Notes under the pieces: model-generated
What the model was told of the DNA's origin: nothing
The model's database searches: none
The model's input: only the letters and a program-made list of their open reading frames with translations
Made by a program: the position numbers and the translations under genes
Shown: positions 1-12,253 of the stretch, one piece after another
Layout of the letters: each line of letters opens with the position of its first letter
Position numbering within the stretch: position 1 is the stretch's first letter
Source of the DNA: Methylobacter sp.
GTDB taxonomy: Bacteria; Pseudomonadota; Gammaproteobacteria; Methylococcales; Methylomonadaceae
NCBI RefSeq assembly: GCF_030680395.1
Contig: NZ_JAUXVR010000041.1
Coordinates: 1-64,000, forward strand
Direction of reading: 5' to 3'
DNA length: 64,000 nt

Positions 1-1
1 C

Positions 2-3000
2 ATGTTCAATAATGAAGGCATAGACATAAGCCGCCTTCATGTCATCCCCAGCAGTTATGAAATTCATGATTTGGTTGACGGCAAGGCAGATGCCTTTAAT
101 TCCTATCTGAGCAACGAACCTTATTTTCTAAAGCAACAAGGAGTTGAATTCACCGTACTCAATCCGCGCAACTACGGTGTCGATTTTTACAGCGATATTC
201 TGTTTACAACGGAAGATGAGCTTAAACAGCATCCCGAACGCGTCAAGGCCTTTCGCCAAGCCAGCCTTGAAGGCTGGTATTACGCAATGGATCATCCGCA
301 GGAAATTATCGATCTATTGCTCAACAAATATCACGTCAACAAATCCAGGGATCATCTTAACTTTGAAGCCGACGCAATACGTTCGTTGATCATGCCGGAT
401 GTCATCGATCTGGGACACATGAATCCCTGGCGCTGGCGGCACATGGCGGAAACTTTCATCAAAGCGGGCATGGTTGAAAATGACAAGTTTTTGCAAGGTT
501 TCAGCTACGACCCTGATCCCAAAGCCGACAAAGAAAAACTGCTCCAATATGTCAAGATTGCCGTAATCATCAGCCTATTAACCGGTGTTATTACCTTAAC
601 GCTATTGGCTTCCTATCGAACGCTAAGGCAAAAAAATAAAACAGCCGCCCGTAACGAAAAACTCTTACGCTTGGCGCATGAGACGGCTGAAATAGGTTAT
701 TACATAACCGATCTGACGACCGGTCGCTGGAAAAGTTCCCCTTTGCTCGATCGGATTTTCGGCATTGACGCGCACTTTGAACGAGATATTCCCAATTGGG
801 TAACATTGATTCACCCTGAATACCGTCAGCATGCGCTTGATCATTATCAAAAAACAATTCGTAATCGCGAACGGTTTTCGATGGAATATGAAATCACCCG
901 CCCAAACGATAACGAAACACGCTGGGTAAGCGCTCATGGCGACATCGAATACGACAAAGCCGGCAATCCCGTGCAACTGGTGGGTACCATCCAGGATATT
1001 ACCGAGCGCAAGCAAGCGGAACAGCAACTAACCCGCCGACTTCGTCATCTGAAGATAATGGAGCGCATATCCCGAATAAGCTCTACGGCCGACAGCCTTG
1101 AAACCATGCTTGATGGAGTACTCAAAGAAATCCAGTTGATTTTTGATGCTGACCGTGCCTGGTTTTTGTACCCCTGCGATCCCCAGGCAAGCTTTTGGTC
1201 CGTACCGATAGAGCAAGCCCGTCCCGAATGGCCCGGCGCTTTTGTTCGCGACAGAAAAATCCCGGTCACCGAAGAATTTGCAGAACTGTTTCAAGCGGCG
1301 CTTGAAACAGGCGAAACCTTGCAATACGGCCCCACTTTAGCCCTTGCCGTTCCAACGCTAGCCGCCGATGAATTCTCGGTAAAATCTCAATTACTTATTG
1401 CACTTCGGCCGCAGATCGGCAGCCCCTGGTTACTTGGCATTCACCATTGTTCTAAAGCGCATATCCACGATTCGGACGATCTATGGATATTCACCCAGAT
1501 TGCACAAAGAGTTACCGAAGCTTTGAGCAGCCTGATTTCGATCAAAAGCCTGCGGGAGAGCGAGGAACATTTCCGCCTGCTTATTCAAGAATCACCTGTT
1601 GCTATAGGTATAGCCAATAAACAGGGCGGAATCGATTTATTGAATGACCGGTTTACCCAGACTTTCGGTTACACACTGGACGATACTCCAAACTTGGATG
1701 CGTGGTGGCCGCTTGCTTATCCTGACGAATATTATCGGAATCAGGCAAAAGAAATATGGCTAGGCTCAATGGAAAAAGCCATCCTTGACGGGAAAGAGTT
1801 TGAACCTATGGAGTTTAGGGTAACCTGCAAGAACGGAATGATGCGCGATATAATTTTTTATAATGCAATCGTCGGCGAACGGATTCTGGTATTTTTTGAT
1901 GACATCACCGAACGCAAGGCTGTCGAAAATAAATTACGTACCCGCACCGACGAACTGGCTTTACAGAACCAAATTCTTCAACTTATTAATCAAGGGGGAG
2001 ATCTATCCACGGTATTGGATGAATTAGCTCGTCAAATTGAGGCACTGCATCCCGATATGCTGTGCTCTATCTTACTGCTGGATGAAAACAACAAACATCT
2101 GCGCCATGGCGCAGCGCCCAGTTTACCCGACTTTTATAATCAAGCCGTTGATGGCCTGCCGATTGGAGATGGCGTAGGATCTTGCGGCACGGCGGCGTAT
2201 CGCGGCGAGAGCGTCATCGTTGAAGATGTGCAACATCACCCCTACTGGGAACCGTTTCGCGATCTTGCCAACCTAGCCGATCTGCAAGCCTGCTGGTCGT
2301 ACCCGATTAAAAATAATCAGGGACGCGTACTCGGAACTTTCGCCATCTACCATCGACTGCCGACACAACCAACGGATAAGGACATCAGCCTGATTAGCCA
2401 CTATGCCGGACTGGCGCAATTGGCGATTGAGCGAGGTCAGTCAACGATACAAATAGCGGAATCCCTCTCAGTATTAAAGGCTACCTTGGAATCCACCGGC
2501 GAAGCTATTCTGGCTGTAGACCTGAACAATAATTGGCTGCTACATAACCAAAAATTCATTGATTTGTGGCAAATTCCGGATGAAGTCATTGCCGCTAAAA
2601 CAGGAGCTAAAGACGGTAATGCGGAGCTGTTGTACGGACCCAATCAAATCAAAAACGCAGAGGCTTTCTCAAATAAAGTAACCGAACTATATGCTACGCC
2701 CGAAGCCCATTCCTTCGATGTTATTGAATTCAATGATGGAAAAATCGTCGAGCGATACTCTATCCCCAAGATAATTAACAACAAAGTAGTCGGCAGGGTA
2801 TGGAGTTTTCGCGACGTTACCGAGCAAAAACAGGCCGAGGCAGAACTTCGCATCGCCGCGACCGCCTTTGAATCGCAAGAAGGCATGTCCATTACCGATA
2901 CCAATCAGATTATCCTGAAAGTCAACAAGGCGTTTACCCGCATTACCGGCTACGGCCCGACAGAAGTCGTTGGAAAAACCCACGCGTTACTTAACTCAGG

Positions 3001-4537
3001 GCGTCAGGATACTCATTTCTATAGGGTACTGCAACATACCCTGAAACAGGATGGCTACTGGGAGGGGGAAATATGGAACCGACGCAAAAACGGGGAAATC
3101 TACCCTCAATGGCTCAGCATTACCACGGTTAGCGACGCGAACAACCGGATCACCAATTACGTTGCCGCTTTCACCGACATCACCAAAGACAAAGAGGCTG
3201 AAGAAACTATTCACAACCTGGCTTATTACGACCCGCTCACGGCACTGCCTAATCGTCGTCTGCTATGGGAGCGACTAAAGCATGGTATAGAAATGGAGCG
3301 ACGTGACGGCAAACAATTGGCATTGCTGATGCTTGATCTGGATCGTTTCAAAGTAGTTAATGACAGCATGGGACACTTGGCAGGCGATGAATTACTGCAA
3401 CAAGTCGCTACCCGCATCAAAGCAAGGTTACGCGATGTCGATATGGTGGCGCGTTTGGGCGGCGATGAATTTATCGTGCTATTGGAAGACATTACTCATC
3501 CGGAAGATGCGGCACGGGTCGCAGAAAATATCGTTGCCGACTTAAGCATGCCGTTTCAATTGCTTAAAAATAACAGCACCTGCCCTGATCCTGAGCTACA
3601 CCGAAAGGTAAGAATCGGAGCCAGCATAGGCATTAGCTTGTTCCCACAGCACGGCGACAGTCCTGAAACATTGATGGATAACGCTGACATCGCTCTCTAT
3701 AGAGCTAAAGATGAAGGACGCGGCTGTTTTGCCTATTTTTCCGAAGAGTTTACCATTATCGCTCGCGAGCGTATTGCACTGGAAGCGCGTCTGCGCCGCG
3801 CTACTGAACAGCGAGAATTATGCGTCTATTACCAGGCACAAATAGATATCGACAGTGGCCTGATCATCGGCGCAGAAGCGTTGGTACGCTGGCATGATCC
3901 CACCGCGGGACTGATTCCACCAGCCAACTTTATTCCCATTGCCGAAGAAACCGGTCTGATTGTAGAGATTGGCGCCTGGGTGCTGCGCGAAACCTGTCGA
4001 CAAGGCCGACGCTGGATAGACGCGGGTTTACCCTCATTAACTTTAGCGGTCAATGTCTCCCCTCATCAGTTCCGCCGTAGCGATATTAACGCCCTGGTGG
4101 CAGAAGTATTGAACGAGACCGGCTTCCCGGCCGAGCTATTAGAATTGGAATTAACTGAAAGCGGCTTAATGGAAAACGAAGAAAAAGCCGTCGAAGTGCT
4201 TAATAATTTGCGTGCTCAGGGCGTTCGACTTGCTATTGACGACTTCGGCACCGGTTATTCATCACTGGCCTACCTCAAACGCTTTCCTCTGGATGTACTG
4301 AAAATCGACAAAAGCTTTATAGATGATATTCCTTCGGTGCAAGACGACATGGAAATTACCGCGACGATTGTTGCGATGGGCCATATTTTAGGGTTCAAGG
4401 TACTGGCCGAAGGCGTAGAAACGCTTGAGCAACTGGCATTCCTGCGCGAAAAAGGCTGTGACACTTATCAAGGTTATATCAAAAGCAAACCCCTGCCACC
4501 GGAAGATTTTGCCCGGTTATTGCGTGATCAAATCTAA
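2..4537 (+). CDS. SBP-PAS/GAF-GGDEF-EAL cyclic-di-GMP signalling protein (5' end outside window)
   Basis: Membrane-anchored sensor predicted to make and/or break cyclic-di-GMP. The visible N-terminus (about 1-175) reads as the C-terminal lobe of an NMT1/THI5-like periplasmic substrate-binding domain, so the true start probably lies left of the window. One transmembrane helix follows (about 184-206). Then come PAS/PAC, a GAF-like region, PAS, a second GAF (about 650-820), two further PAS regions, GGDEF (motif near 1150, with an RDVD inhibitory I-site five residues before it) and EAL (GAEALVRW near 1290, DDFGTGYSS near 1416). The catalytic motifs of both output domains look intact, so direction of activity cannot be read from sequence. 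A motA/motB pair lies downstream, which would fit motility control, but the 250-bp gap argues against one operon. The ligand is unknown. Confidence 0.9.
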   Translation: MFNNEGIDISRLHVIPSSYEIHDLVDGKADAFNSYLSNEPYFLKQQGVEFTVLNPRNYGVDFYSDILFTTEDELKQHPERVKAFRQASLEGWYYAMDHPQEIIDLLLNKYHVNKSRDHLNFEADAIRSLIMPDVIDLGHMNPWRWRHMAETFIKAGMVENDKFLQGFSYDPDPKADKEKLLQYVKIAVIISLLTGVITLTLLASYRTLRQKNKTAARNEKLLRLAHETAEIGYYITDLTTGRWKSSPLLDRIFGIDAHFERDIPNWVTLIHPEYRQHALDHYQKTIRNRERFSMEYEITRPNDNETRWVSAHGDIEYDKAGNPVQLVGTIQDITERKQAEQQLTRRLRHLKIMERISRISSTADSLETMLDGVLKEIQLIFDADRAWFLYPCDPQASFWSVPIEQARPEWPGAFVRDRKIPVTEEFAELFQAALETGETLQYGPTLALAVPTLAADEFSVKSQLLIALRPQIGSPWLLGIHHCSKAHIHDSDDLWIFTQIAQRVTEALSSLISIKSLRESEEHFRLLIQESPVAIGIANKQGGIDLLNDRFTQTFGYTLDDTPNLDAWWPLAYPDEYYRNQAKEIWLGSMEKAILDGKEFEPMEFRVTCKNGMMRDIIFYNAIVGERILVFFDDITERKAVENKLRTRTDELALQNQILQLINQGGDLSTVLDELARQIEALHPDMLCSILLLDENNKHLRHGAAPSLPDFYNQAVDGLPIGDGVGSCGTAAYRGESVIVEDVQHHPYWEPFRDLANLADLQACWSYPIKNNQGRVLGTFAIYHRLPTQPTDKDISLISHYAGLAQLAIERGQSTIQIAESLSVLKATLESTGEAILAVDLNNNWLLHNQKFIDLWQIPDEVIAAKTGAKDGNAELLYGPNQIKNAEAFSNKVTELYATPEAHSFDVIEFNDGKIVERYSIPKIINNKVVGRVWSFRDVTEQKQAEAELRIAATAFESQEGMSITDTNQIILKVNKAFTRITGYGPTEVVGKTHALLNSGRQDTHFYRVLQHTLKQDGYWEGEIWNRRKNGEIYPQWLSITTVSDANNRITNYVAAFTDITKDKEAEETIHNLAYYDPLTALPNRRLLWERLKHGIEMERRDGKQLALLMLDLDRFKVVNDSMGHLAGDELLQQVATRIKARLRDVDMVARLGGDEFIVLLEDITHPEDAARVAENIVADLSMPFQLLKNNSTCPDPELHRKVRIGASIGISLFPQHGDSPETLMDNADIALYRAKDEGRGCFAYFSEEFTIIARERIALEARLRRATEQRELCVYYQAQIDIDSGLIIGAEALVRWHDPTAGLIPPANFIPIAEETGLIVEIGAWVLRETCRQGRRWIDAGLPSLTLAVNVSPHQFRRSDINALVAEVLNETGFPAELLELELTESGLMENEEKAVEVLNNLRAQGVRLAIDDFGTGYSSLAYLKRFPLDVLKIDKSFIDDIPSVQDDMEITATIVAMGHILGFKVLAEGVETLEQLAFLREKGCDTYQGYIKSKPLPPEDFARLLRDQI

Positions 4538-4787
4538 ATGGCAGCAGATGATCTAAACAAGTACGTAATCAGAAAAAGCAAAGCAGCGAAAGATTAGCTC
4601 CTGCATTTCAAAATCAAGTTAAAATAGTCTCAAGATTATTAAATCGGGAACAAAGAAAATCCAGCTTTAAAATCAGTTTTTTGCGTTGACCAATATATAA
4701 ATCATGCAGTGATCATTGTTTAAATATTAATGTGTACTAAATTTCATTTAGTTATTTCAATATAAACCAACCACAAAAAGAGAACAC

Positions 4788-5636
4788 ATGCTAGTTATCG
4801 TTGGATATATAATCCTCTCTGTATCAATCATGGGTGGATTTATGGGCGGCGGCGGACACCCCGGCGTTCTTTTTCAACCCTTTGAATTTATTATTATCAT
4901 TGGCGCTGCCGTAGGTGCTTTCATCTGCGGAAACTCGATGTCCGTTATAAAAGCCTCTATCAGTCAGGCCACTGCTACCTTAAAAGGTACCAAGTATAAT
5001 AAAGACTATTACCTTGATCTGCTGTTGTGCTTTTATGCAATTACCACTAAAACACGCAAGGAAGGCTTGTTATCGCTGGAAAGTATTATCGACGACCCGA
5101 AAAGCAGTCCGGTCTTTACGCCCAGAATTCTCGGCGATCATCATTTAATGGAGTTTATTTGCGACAACCTTCGTTTGATCGTTACCGGAGTTGAGGTCTA
5201 CGCGCTGGAAGAACTGATGGATCAGGAACTGGAAACTCATCATGAAGAAGCCCATGCGCCCATTAAAGCCGTCCAGAATATCGCTGACGGTTTACCCGCC
5301 TTTGGGATTGTCGCGGCGGTAATGGGCGTCGTACATACCATGGAGTCGGTCGGTATTCCGCCTTCAGAACTGGGCAAACTGATTGCGGCGGCCCTGGTCG
5401 GAACATTTCTCGGTATTTTACTGGCCTATGGTTTTATCGGTCCCGTCGCAGCGGTGATGTCAGAACGCTTTGAAGCATCGGGCAACGTCTATAAGTGCGC
5501 CCAAAAAGGATTGCTGTGCTGCGCCAAAGGCGTATCGCCTGCTATGACTGCCGAGTATATGCGCACCATGATTGCCTCCTCCATGCGTCCTGGCTTTTTG
5601 GAATTGGAAGAACAGTTGAGAGCCAATAAAGGTTAA
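4788..5636 (+). CDS. motA: Flagellar motor stator protein MotA
   Basis: Proton-channel subunit of the flagellar stator, in the inner membrane with MotB. The 282-residue protein has the usual MotA layout: two N-terminal membrane segments, with a glycine-rich stretch at 11-24, a cytoplasmic loop of about 100 residues, and two C-terminal helices (about 165-225) where the family proline and channel residues fall. Length is normal (E. coli 295). The start at 4788 follows an AGAG ribosome-binding site. motB starts 8 bp after the stop, so the two are an operon. No flagellar structural or chemotaxis gene is in the window. Confidence 0.95.
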   Translation: MLVIVGYIILSVSIMGGFMGGGGHPGVLFQPFEFIIIIGAAVGAFICGNSMSVIKASISQATATLKGTKYNKDYYLDLLLCFYAITTKTRKEGLLSLESIIDDPKSSPVFTPRILGDHHLMEFICDNLRLIVTGVEVYALEELMDQELETHHEEAHAPIKAVQNIADGLPAFGIVAAVMGVVHTMESVGIPPSELGKLIAAALVGTFLGILLAYGFIGPVAAVMSERFEASGNVYKCAQKGLLCCAKGVSPAMTAEYMRTMIASSMRPGFLELEEQLRANKG

Positions 5637-5644
5637 TTTGAACA

Positions 5645-6568
5645 ATGGCTGACCAACAACCGATCATCATAAAAAAAATAAAAAAAGGCGGCCATGCTCA
5701 TCATGGAGGCGCCTGGAAATTGGCTTACGCCGATTTCGTTACCGCCATGATGGCTTTTTTTTTACTGATGTGGCTATTGGGGACAACCACTGAACCTGAA
5801 CGCAAAGGAATTGCCGAATACTTTCAAGATCCTTTTAAGGCATCGACGCAAGAAAAAGGAGCCGATGTCGGTGATCGAACCAGCATTATTGAAGCGGGGG
5901 GTGCAGATATTACCTCGCAAGACCAGGGCCAGATCGACAAAGGCATGACAACAGAAATTAAAGACATTTCTCCTGAAGAAATTGAACGGAAAGCCGAAGA
6001 AATTGAGCAGGAAAAACTTGAAAATTTAAAGGAAAAAATCCAGGAAAAAATAGACTCGACTTCTGAATTAACCGAGTTCAAAGATCAAATCAAACTGGAA
6101 ATAACATCAGAAGGCTTACGCGTTCTAATCGTCGATGACCAGAACAGACCCATGTATAAACTGGCCAGCGCAGAACCTGAGCCGCAAATCAAATTGATTT
6201 TGAGGGCGTTGGCGCCGGTTATCAACGAGATACCCAATAGAGTCAGTCTCAATGGACACACTGATGCACGGCCTTTTCCGCCCAATCAAAAAAAATATAC
6301 CAATTGGGAGCTTTCCAGTGACCGAGCCAACGCTGCTCGATACGAACTGACCCAAGCAGGGCTTGCCGAAGGCAAAATTTTAAGAGTGATCGGATTATCG
6401 TCCAGTGTTCCCTACAATCCCACTACCGAACCACTCAATCCGATTAACAGGCGAATTTCCATTATTGTTATGAACAAAAAAACCGAACAAGAAATTTTGG
6501 AAAGTGTAGGCGATAAAGCGAGTACGGAGACCGCACCACCTCAGGGAACAGAACAAAAACAGCATTAA
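5645..6568 (+). CDS. motB: Flagellar motor stator protein MotB (OmpA-type peptidoglycan anchor)
   Basis: Partner of MotA that couples proton flow to rotation and pins the stator to peptidoglycan. Seen: a basic N-terminus (IIIKKIKKGGHAHHGGAWK), one transmembrane helix with the family motif YADFVTAMMAFFLLMWLL carrying the essential Asp, a plug/linker rich in Glu and Lys (about 110-150, probably helical), and a C-terminal OmpA-like domain (about 170-285) with NGHTDARPF and NRRISIIV. Length 307 is typical. It converges on the yggU-type gene with only 15 bp between the stops. Confidence 0.95.
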   Translation: MADQQPIIIKKIKKGGHAHHGGAWKLAYADFVTAMMAFFLLMWLLGTTTEPERKGIAEYFQDPFKASTQEKGADVGDRTSIIEAGGADITSQDQGQIDKGMTTEIKDISPEEIERKAEEIEQEKLENLKEKIQEKIDSTSELTEFKDQIKLEITSEGLRVLIVDDQNRPMYKLASAEPEPQIKLILRALAPVINEIPNRVSLNGHTDARPFPPNQKKYTNWELSSDRANAARYELTQAGLAEGKILRVIGLSSSVPYNPTTEPLNPINRRISIIVMNKKTEQEILESVGDKASTETAPPQGTEQKQH

Positions 6569-6583
6569 TATTTTTTACTTATC

Positions 6584-6910
6584 CTATCGTGCTTCTTGAG
6601 ATAAATGTTTGTTAATGACAGAGGGTAGATTCTTGGGCGCTTTAATGCGTAGTTGTTTGTTGACATTGAACCTGCCAAAAACCACTTCAATATCATTGGC
6701 TGCCACCCCAAATTCCTTTGTCAGAAACCGAACCATATGATCGGTTGCTCTGCCACCCACTGGCGCGGCAGTGACACTGATTTTGAGTTGCTTGCCTTTA
6801 ACCTTGCCGATAGCATCCTGTTTTGCACTGGGTTGGCCGAGAATATTAAGCACAAACGTTTCACCATCCCAAGCACAGAAAGAATTAATTACCAACCCTT
6901 TGTTTTTCAT
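6584..6910 (-). CDS. yggU: DUF167/YggU family protein
   Basis: Small conserved protein of the DUF167 (YggU/UPF0235) family, 108 residues, matching the normal family size. The recognisable part is the C-terminal two thirds, with the family signature VTAAPVGGRATDHMVRFLTKEFGV (read at about 50-75) followed by basic residues. Structures exist for family members but no agreed function is known. It is alone here, convergent with motB and separated from the MFS gene by 122 bp, so context gives no role. Confidence 0.85.
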   Translation of the reverse strand: MKNKGLVINSFCAWDGETFVLNILGQPSAKQDAIGKVKGKQLKISVTAAPVGGRATDHMVRFLTKEFGVAANDIEVVFGRFNVNKQLRIKAPKNLPSVINKHLSQEAR

Positions 6911-7032
6911 AAATTCATGTAGTTGATTGTTTTATGGACATTATCGCGCAGAATCCCGGTTAACCTCAGTATTGGACATAATTGCAGAAAACCGTCCGAT
7001 GCGGGCAAGATGAGTGAAGCCAAACCTACTAT

Positions 7033-8310
7033 TTACACCCAACGGTTATCACGGGTTTCGCGCAATAAGTATACGGCAAGCAGGCTGATAGCTGCAGCCA
7101 AAGAGACATAGCCGCCGACCCAAGCCAGCCCTCCTTCGGCGACCAGCCGTTGCGCGATATAGGGTGCAAACGAAGCGCCCAGTATGCCGCCCAAGTTGTA
7201 AGCCGTTCCCGCTCCGGTATAGCGCACCTTGGAAGGAAATAGCTCCGGCAGCAGGGCTCCCATCGGCGCGAAGGTGGCTCCCATCAGGAACAGCTCCAAA
7301 GACAGGAAAGCGGTAATCATCAACGGCGAGCCGCTTTCCAGCATCGGCTTTAACAGGAAACCGGACAGGAATGCGGCGCTTCCGGCAATCAGCAATACTG
7401 GGCGTCGTCCGAAACGATCGCCTGCCCAGGCCGATAATGGCGTGGCGGCGGCCATAAATAGTACGGCCACACACAACATGCCGAGAAATTGCTGGCGCGG
7501 GATTTGCAGCGTGGTGGTGCCGTAGCTCAGCGAAAACACGGTTGAAATATAGAACAGCGCATAACAGACGACCATCGCCATCGCTCCCAGCGCCAGCGGG
7601 GCAGCATGAGATTTAAGTATTTCTTTGAGCGGCAAGCCGACCTGTTGGTGCTGCTGCAAAACTTTGGCAAATACCGGGGTTTCGGCCAAAGCCAGCCGCA
7701 CATACAAACCGACCATGACCAGTACCGAACTGGCAAGAAACGGGAGTCGCCAGCCCCAGTCTTTAAACTCTTGATCACTTAGAAAATGGGCCAACAGCAA
7801 AAAACTGCCTGTAGCTAATAAAAATCCCACCGGCGGCCCCAACTGAGGAAACATGCCGTACCAGCCGCGTTTTCCGGCCGGCGCGTTCTCGGTTGCCAGC
7901 AGTGCCGCCCCGCCCCACTCTCCGCCCAAGCCGATACCCTGACCGAAACGCAACAGGCACAACAACGCCGGAGCCCATGCGCCGATAGCGTCATAGCCCG
8001 GCAACACGCCTATCAAGGTAGTGGAGACGCCCATCACCAGCAGCGATGCGACCAAGGTTGTTTTGCGCCCGATGCGGTCGCCGAAATGTCCGAAAAGCGT
8101 CGCGCCCAGAGGCCGGGTCAGAAAAGCGACGGCAAAGGTGAGGAAGGCGCTGAGGGCTTGCGTTGTCGGGTTGTCGCCGGGGAAAAACACCGGGCCGATA
8201 ACCAATGCCGCCGCCATGCCGTAGATATAAAAATCGTAGAATTCAATAGCGGTGCCGATGAAGCTGGCTAAGGCGATACGGGTAACGGAGGGAGAGGTGG
8301 TTTTGCTCAT
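7033..8310 (-). CDS. MFS transporter, metabolite:H+ symporter (MHS) type
   Basis: Inner-membrane secondary transporter of 425 residues with about twelve hydrophobic segments. Features of the MHS subfamily (shikimate, proline/betaine and alpha-ketoglutarate permeases) are the N-terminal SFIGTAIEFYDFYIYG, the loop 2-3 motif GHFGDRIGRKTTL, GQGIGLGGEWGGAALL, and RLALAETPVF. The substrate cannot be read from sequence, though a dicarboxylic or zwitterionic organic acid is usual for the family. The gene is visibly more GC-rich than its neighbours, which may reflect transfer. It follows the 95-aa gene on the same strand, but a long perfect inverted repeat lies between them, so co-transcription is doubtful. 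Confidence 0.85.
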   Translation of the reverse strand: MSKTTSPSVTRIALASFIGTAIEFYDFYIYGMAAALVIGPVFFPGDNPTTQALSAFLTFAVAFLTRPLGATLFGHFGDRIGRKTTLVASLLVMGVSTTLIGVLPGYDAIGAWAPALLCLLRFGQGIGLGGEWGGAALLATENAPAGKRGWYGMFPQLGPPVGFLLATGSFLLLAHFLSDQEFKDWGWRLPFLASSVLVMVGLYVRLALAETPVFAKVLQQHQQVGLPLKEILKSHAAPLALGAMAMVVCYALFYISTVFSLSYGTTTLQIPRQQFLGMLCVAVLFMAAATPLSAWAGDRFGRRPVLLIAGSAAFLSGFLLKPMLESGSPLMITAFLSLELFLMGATFAPMGALLPELFPSKVRYTGAGTAYNLGGILGASFAPYIAQRLVAEGGLAWVGGYVSLAAAISLLAVYLLRETRDNRWV

Positions 8311-8414
8311 GAATGCCTTGGAGGTCCGATGCGGAATGAAACCACAGCAATTTATTTTAGAAATCGATATAACGAATGCACCCGCTCAAGTTTTGAATCG
8401 GCGCGACGGAGCTT

Positions 8415-8495
8415 CATGTAGGGCGCGCCGTGCGCGCCAATGGCTAACAAGATTATTCGGGTATCCGAAAAGGCGCGCACGGCGCGCCCTACATG
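8415..8495. repeat. 24-bp perfect inverted repeat (GC-rich palindrome)
   Basis: Arms at 8415-8438 and 8472-8495 are perfect complements (core GTAGGGCGCGCCGTGCGCGC), separated by a 33-bp AT-richer loop. It begins 2 bp beyond the stop of the 95-aa gene and could act as a terminator, or it may be a REP-type mobile palindrome. No T-tract follows. Confidence 0.85.
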
Positions 8496-8497
8496 CA

Positions 8498-8785
8498 TCA
8501 GTCCAATTTAATCCAATCTTCCAGCGCTTCGATAATAGCTTTCGCCTGATCCTTACTGGAAATATTAAACTTCGATTTTTGCTTGTACTCGCCGTTTTGT
8601 TTTTGATAGCGGCGAATGGTGTATTTATCGGGACCGTATTCTTCTTTGGCACGATTCCAGTCCTGATAACGGTACATAACCGTAGCCCATGCACCTTTGG
8701 TCAGCACTTTTTTGTCCAGTTCCTTGACTGTTTCAATGCCGCCGTCTTCGTACGTTACAGTCAATTCGTCTACAGTTTCAGCCAT
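8498..8785 (-). CDS. Conserved hypothetical protein, 95 aa
   Basis: Small soluble charged protein without a signal peptide or membrane helix. The reading frame is open further upstream, but the start at 8785 (MAETVDELTVTYEDGG) is chosen because CCGGAG lies about 6 bp before it; the longer version would run into purA. The C-terminal half has a YRRYQKQNGEYKQKSKFNIS-type region and ends in an acidic helix (KAIIEALEDWIKLD). I do not recognise a named domain. It sits 31 bp after purA on the same strand and is probably the last gene of the hfq-purA run. Confidence 0.75.
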   Translation of the reverse strand: MAETVDELTVTYEDGGIETVKELDKKVLTKGAWATVMYRYQDWNRAKEEYGPDKYTIRRYQKQNGEYKQKSKFNISSKDQAKAIIEALEDWIKLD

Positions 8786-8816
8786 GTTAACTCCGGGTAA
8801 TTTATGCGACAGCCAT

Positions 8817-11311
<2,495 letters not shown>

Positions 11312-11398
11312 GTTTTGTATGTCCCACTCAAACAAAACGCCCCGCATGCGGAGCGTTGGTTACTGGTTCCCAGGCTAAAACTTGGGAATCGTGTTTAA

Positions 11399-12253
11399 CT
11401 ATTTCTGCTGTTTAAAGTATCTAAAGAAGTCCGAATCAGGATCAAGCACCATCATGCTTGAACTTGTAAATGTCTTCTTATAGGCATTCAAGCTGCGATA
11501 GAAAGTGAAGAACTCCGCGTCAGCGCCATAGGCTTTAGCATAGATTTCAGCAGATTTTGCGTCGCCCTCACCACGAAGCATTTCCGCATCCCGGAACGCG
11601 TTGGCCATAGTAACGACCCGTTGTCTGTCGGCATCGGCGCGAATTCTTTCTGCCGCCTCAGCACCTTGCGAACGGAACTCGCGGGCGACACGCTCACGTT
11701 CAGCTTCCATTCTACGGAACACGGAACTGCTAACTTCGTCCGGCAAATCGATGCGCATGACTTGAACATCAACAATTTCCATACCCAAATCAGCTGCAAG
11801 AGGCTTGGCGTTTTTAATCAATACTTCACGAATGACCTGACGGTCGGTTGACAGCAATTGCTTGATATTCCGCTTGCCGAATTCGCCACGAAAAGCGTCT
11901 TTAACAATTTGATCCAGACGTAAATTAGCCTGATCTATATCACCGGCAACAACCGTATAAAACGTAGTTACGTCACCGATGCGCCATTTAACGAAAGAAT
12001 CAACAATGACGTTCTTCTTTTCAGCCGTTAAAAAACGTTCAGGCTTCGCATCCATAGTTTGAATGCGTTTATCAAACTTTTTTACATTGTTGATAAGCGG
12101 CCATTTAAAATGCAATCCAGGCTCGTAATCATTCTTTACAATCTCACCTAAACGAAACTTAATGGCTTTTTCTGTTTCACTGACGGTAAACAAACACATC
12201 ATGCTGATAAACAACAATGCACCCAGACTTACCAAAATTTTATTCTGTGTCAT
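11399..12253 (-). CDS. hflC: FtsH protease modulator HflC
   Basis: SPFH/Band-7 membrane protein that, with HflK, forms the large periplasmic assembly around the FtsH protease. The 284 residues show one N-terminal transmembrane segment (about 5-24), the SPFH domain, and a long Glu/Arg-rich helical stretch (about 175-240, RMEAERERVAREFRSQGAEAAE-type). Its start overlaps the last base of hflK, so the pair is translationally coupled. Length and gene order match other gammaproteobacteria. Confidence 0.95.
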   Translation of the reverse strand: MTQNKILVSLGALLFISMMCLFTVSETEKAIKFRLGEIVKNDYEPGLHFKWPLINNVKKFDKRIQTMDAKPERFLTAEKKNVIVDSFVKWRIGDVTTFYTVVAGDIDQANLRLDQIVKDAFRGEFGKRNIKQLLSTDRQVIREVLIKNAKPLAADLGMEIVDVQVMRIDLPDEVSSSVFRRMEAERERVAREFRSQGAEAAERIRADADRQRVVTMANAFRDAEMLRGEGDAKSAEIYAKAYGADAEFFTFYRSLNAYKKTFTSSSMMVLDPDSDFFRYFKQQK

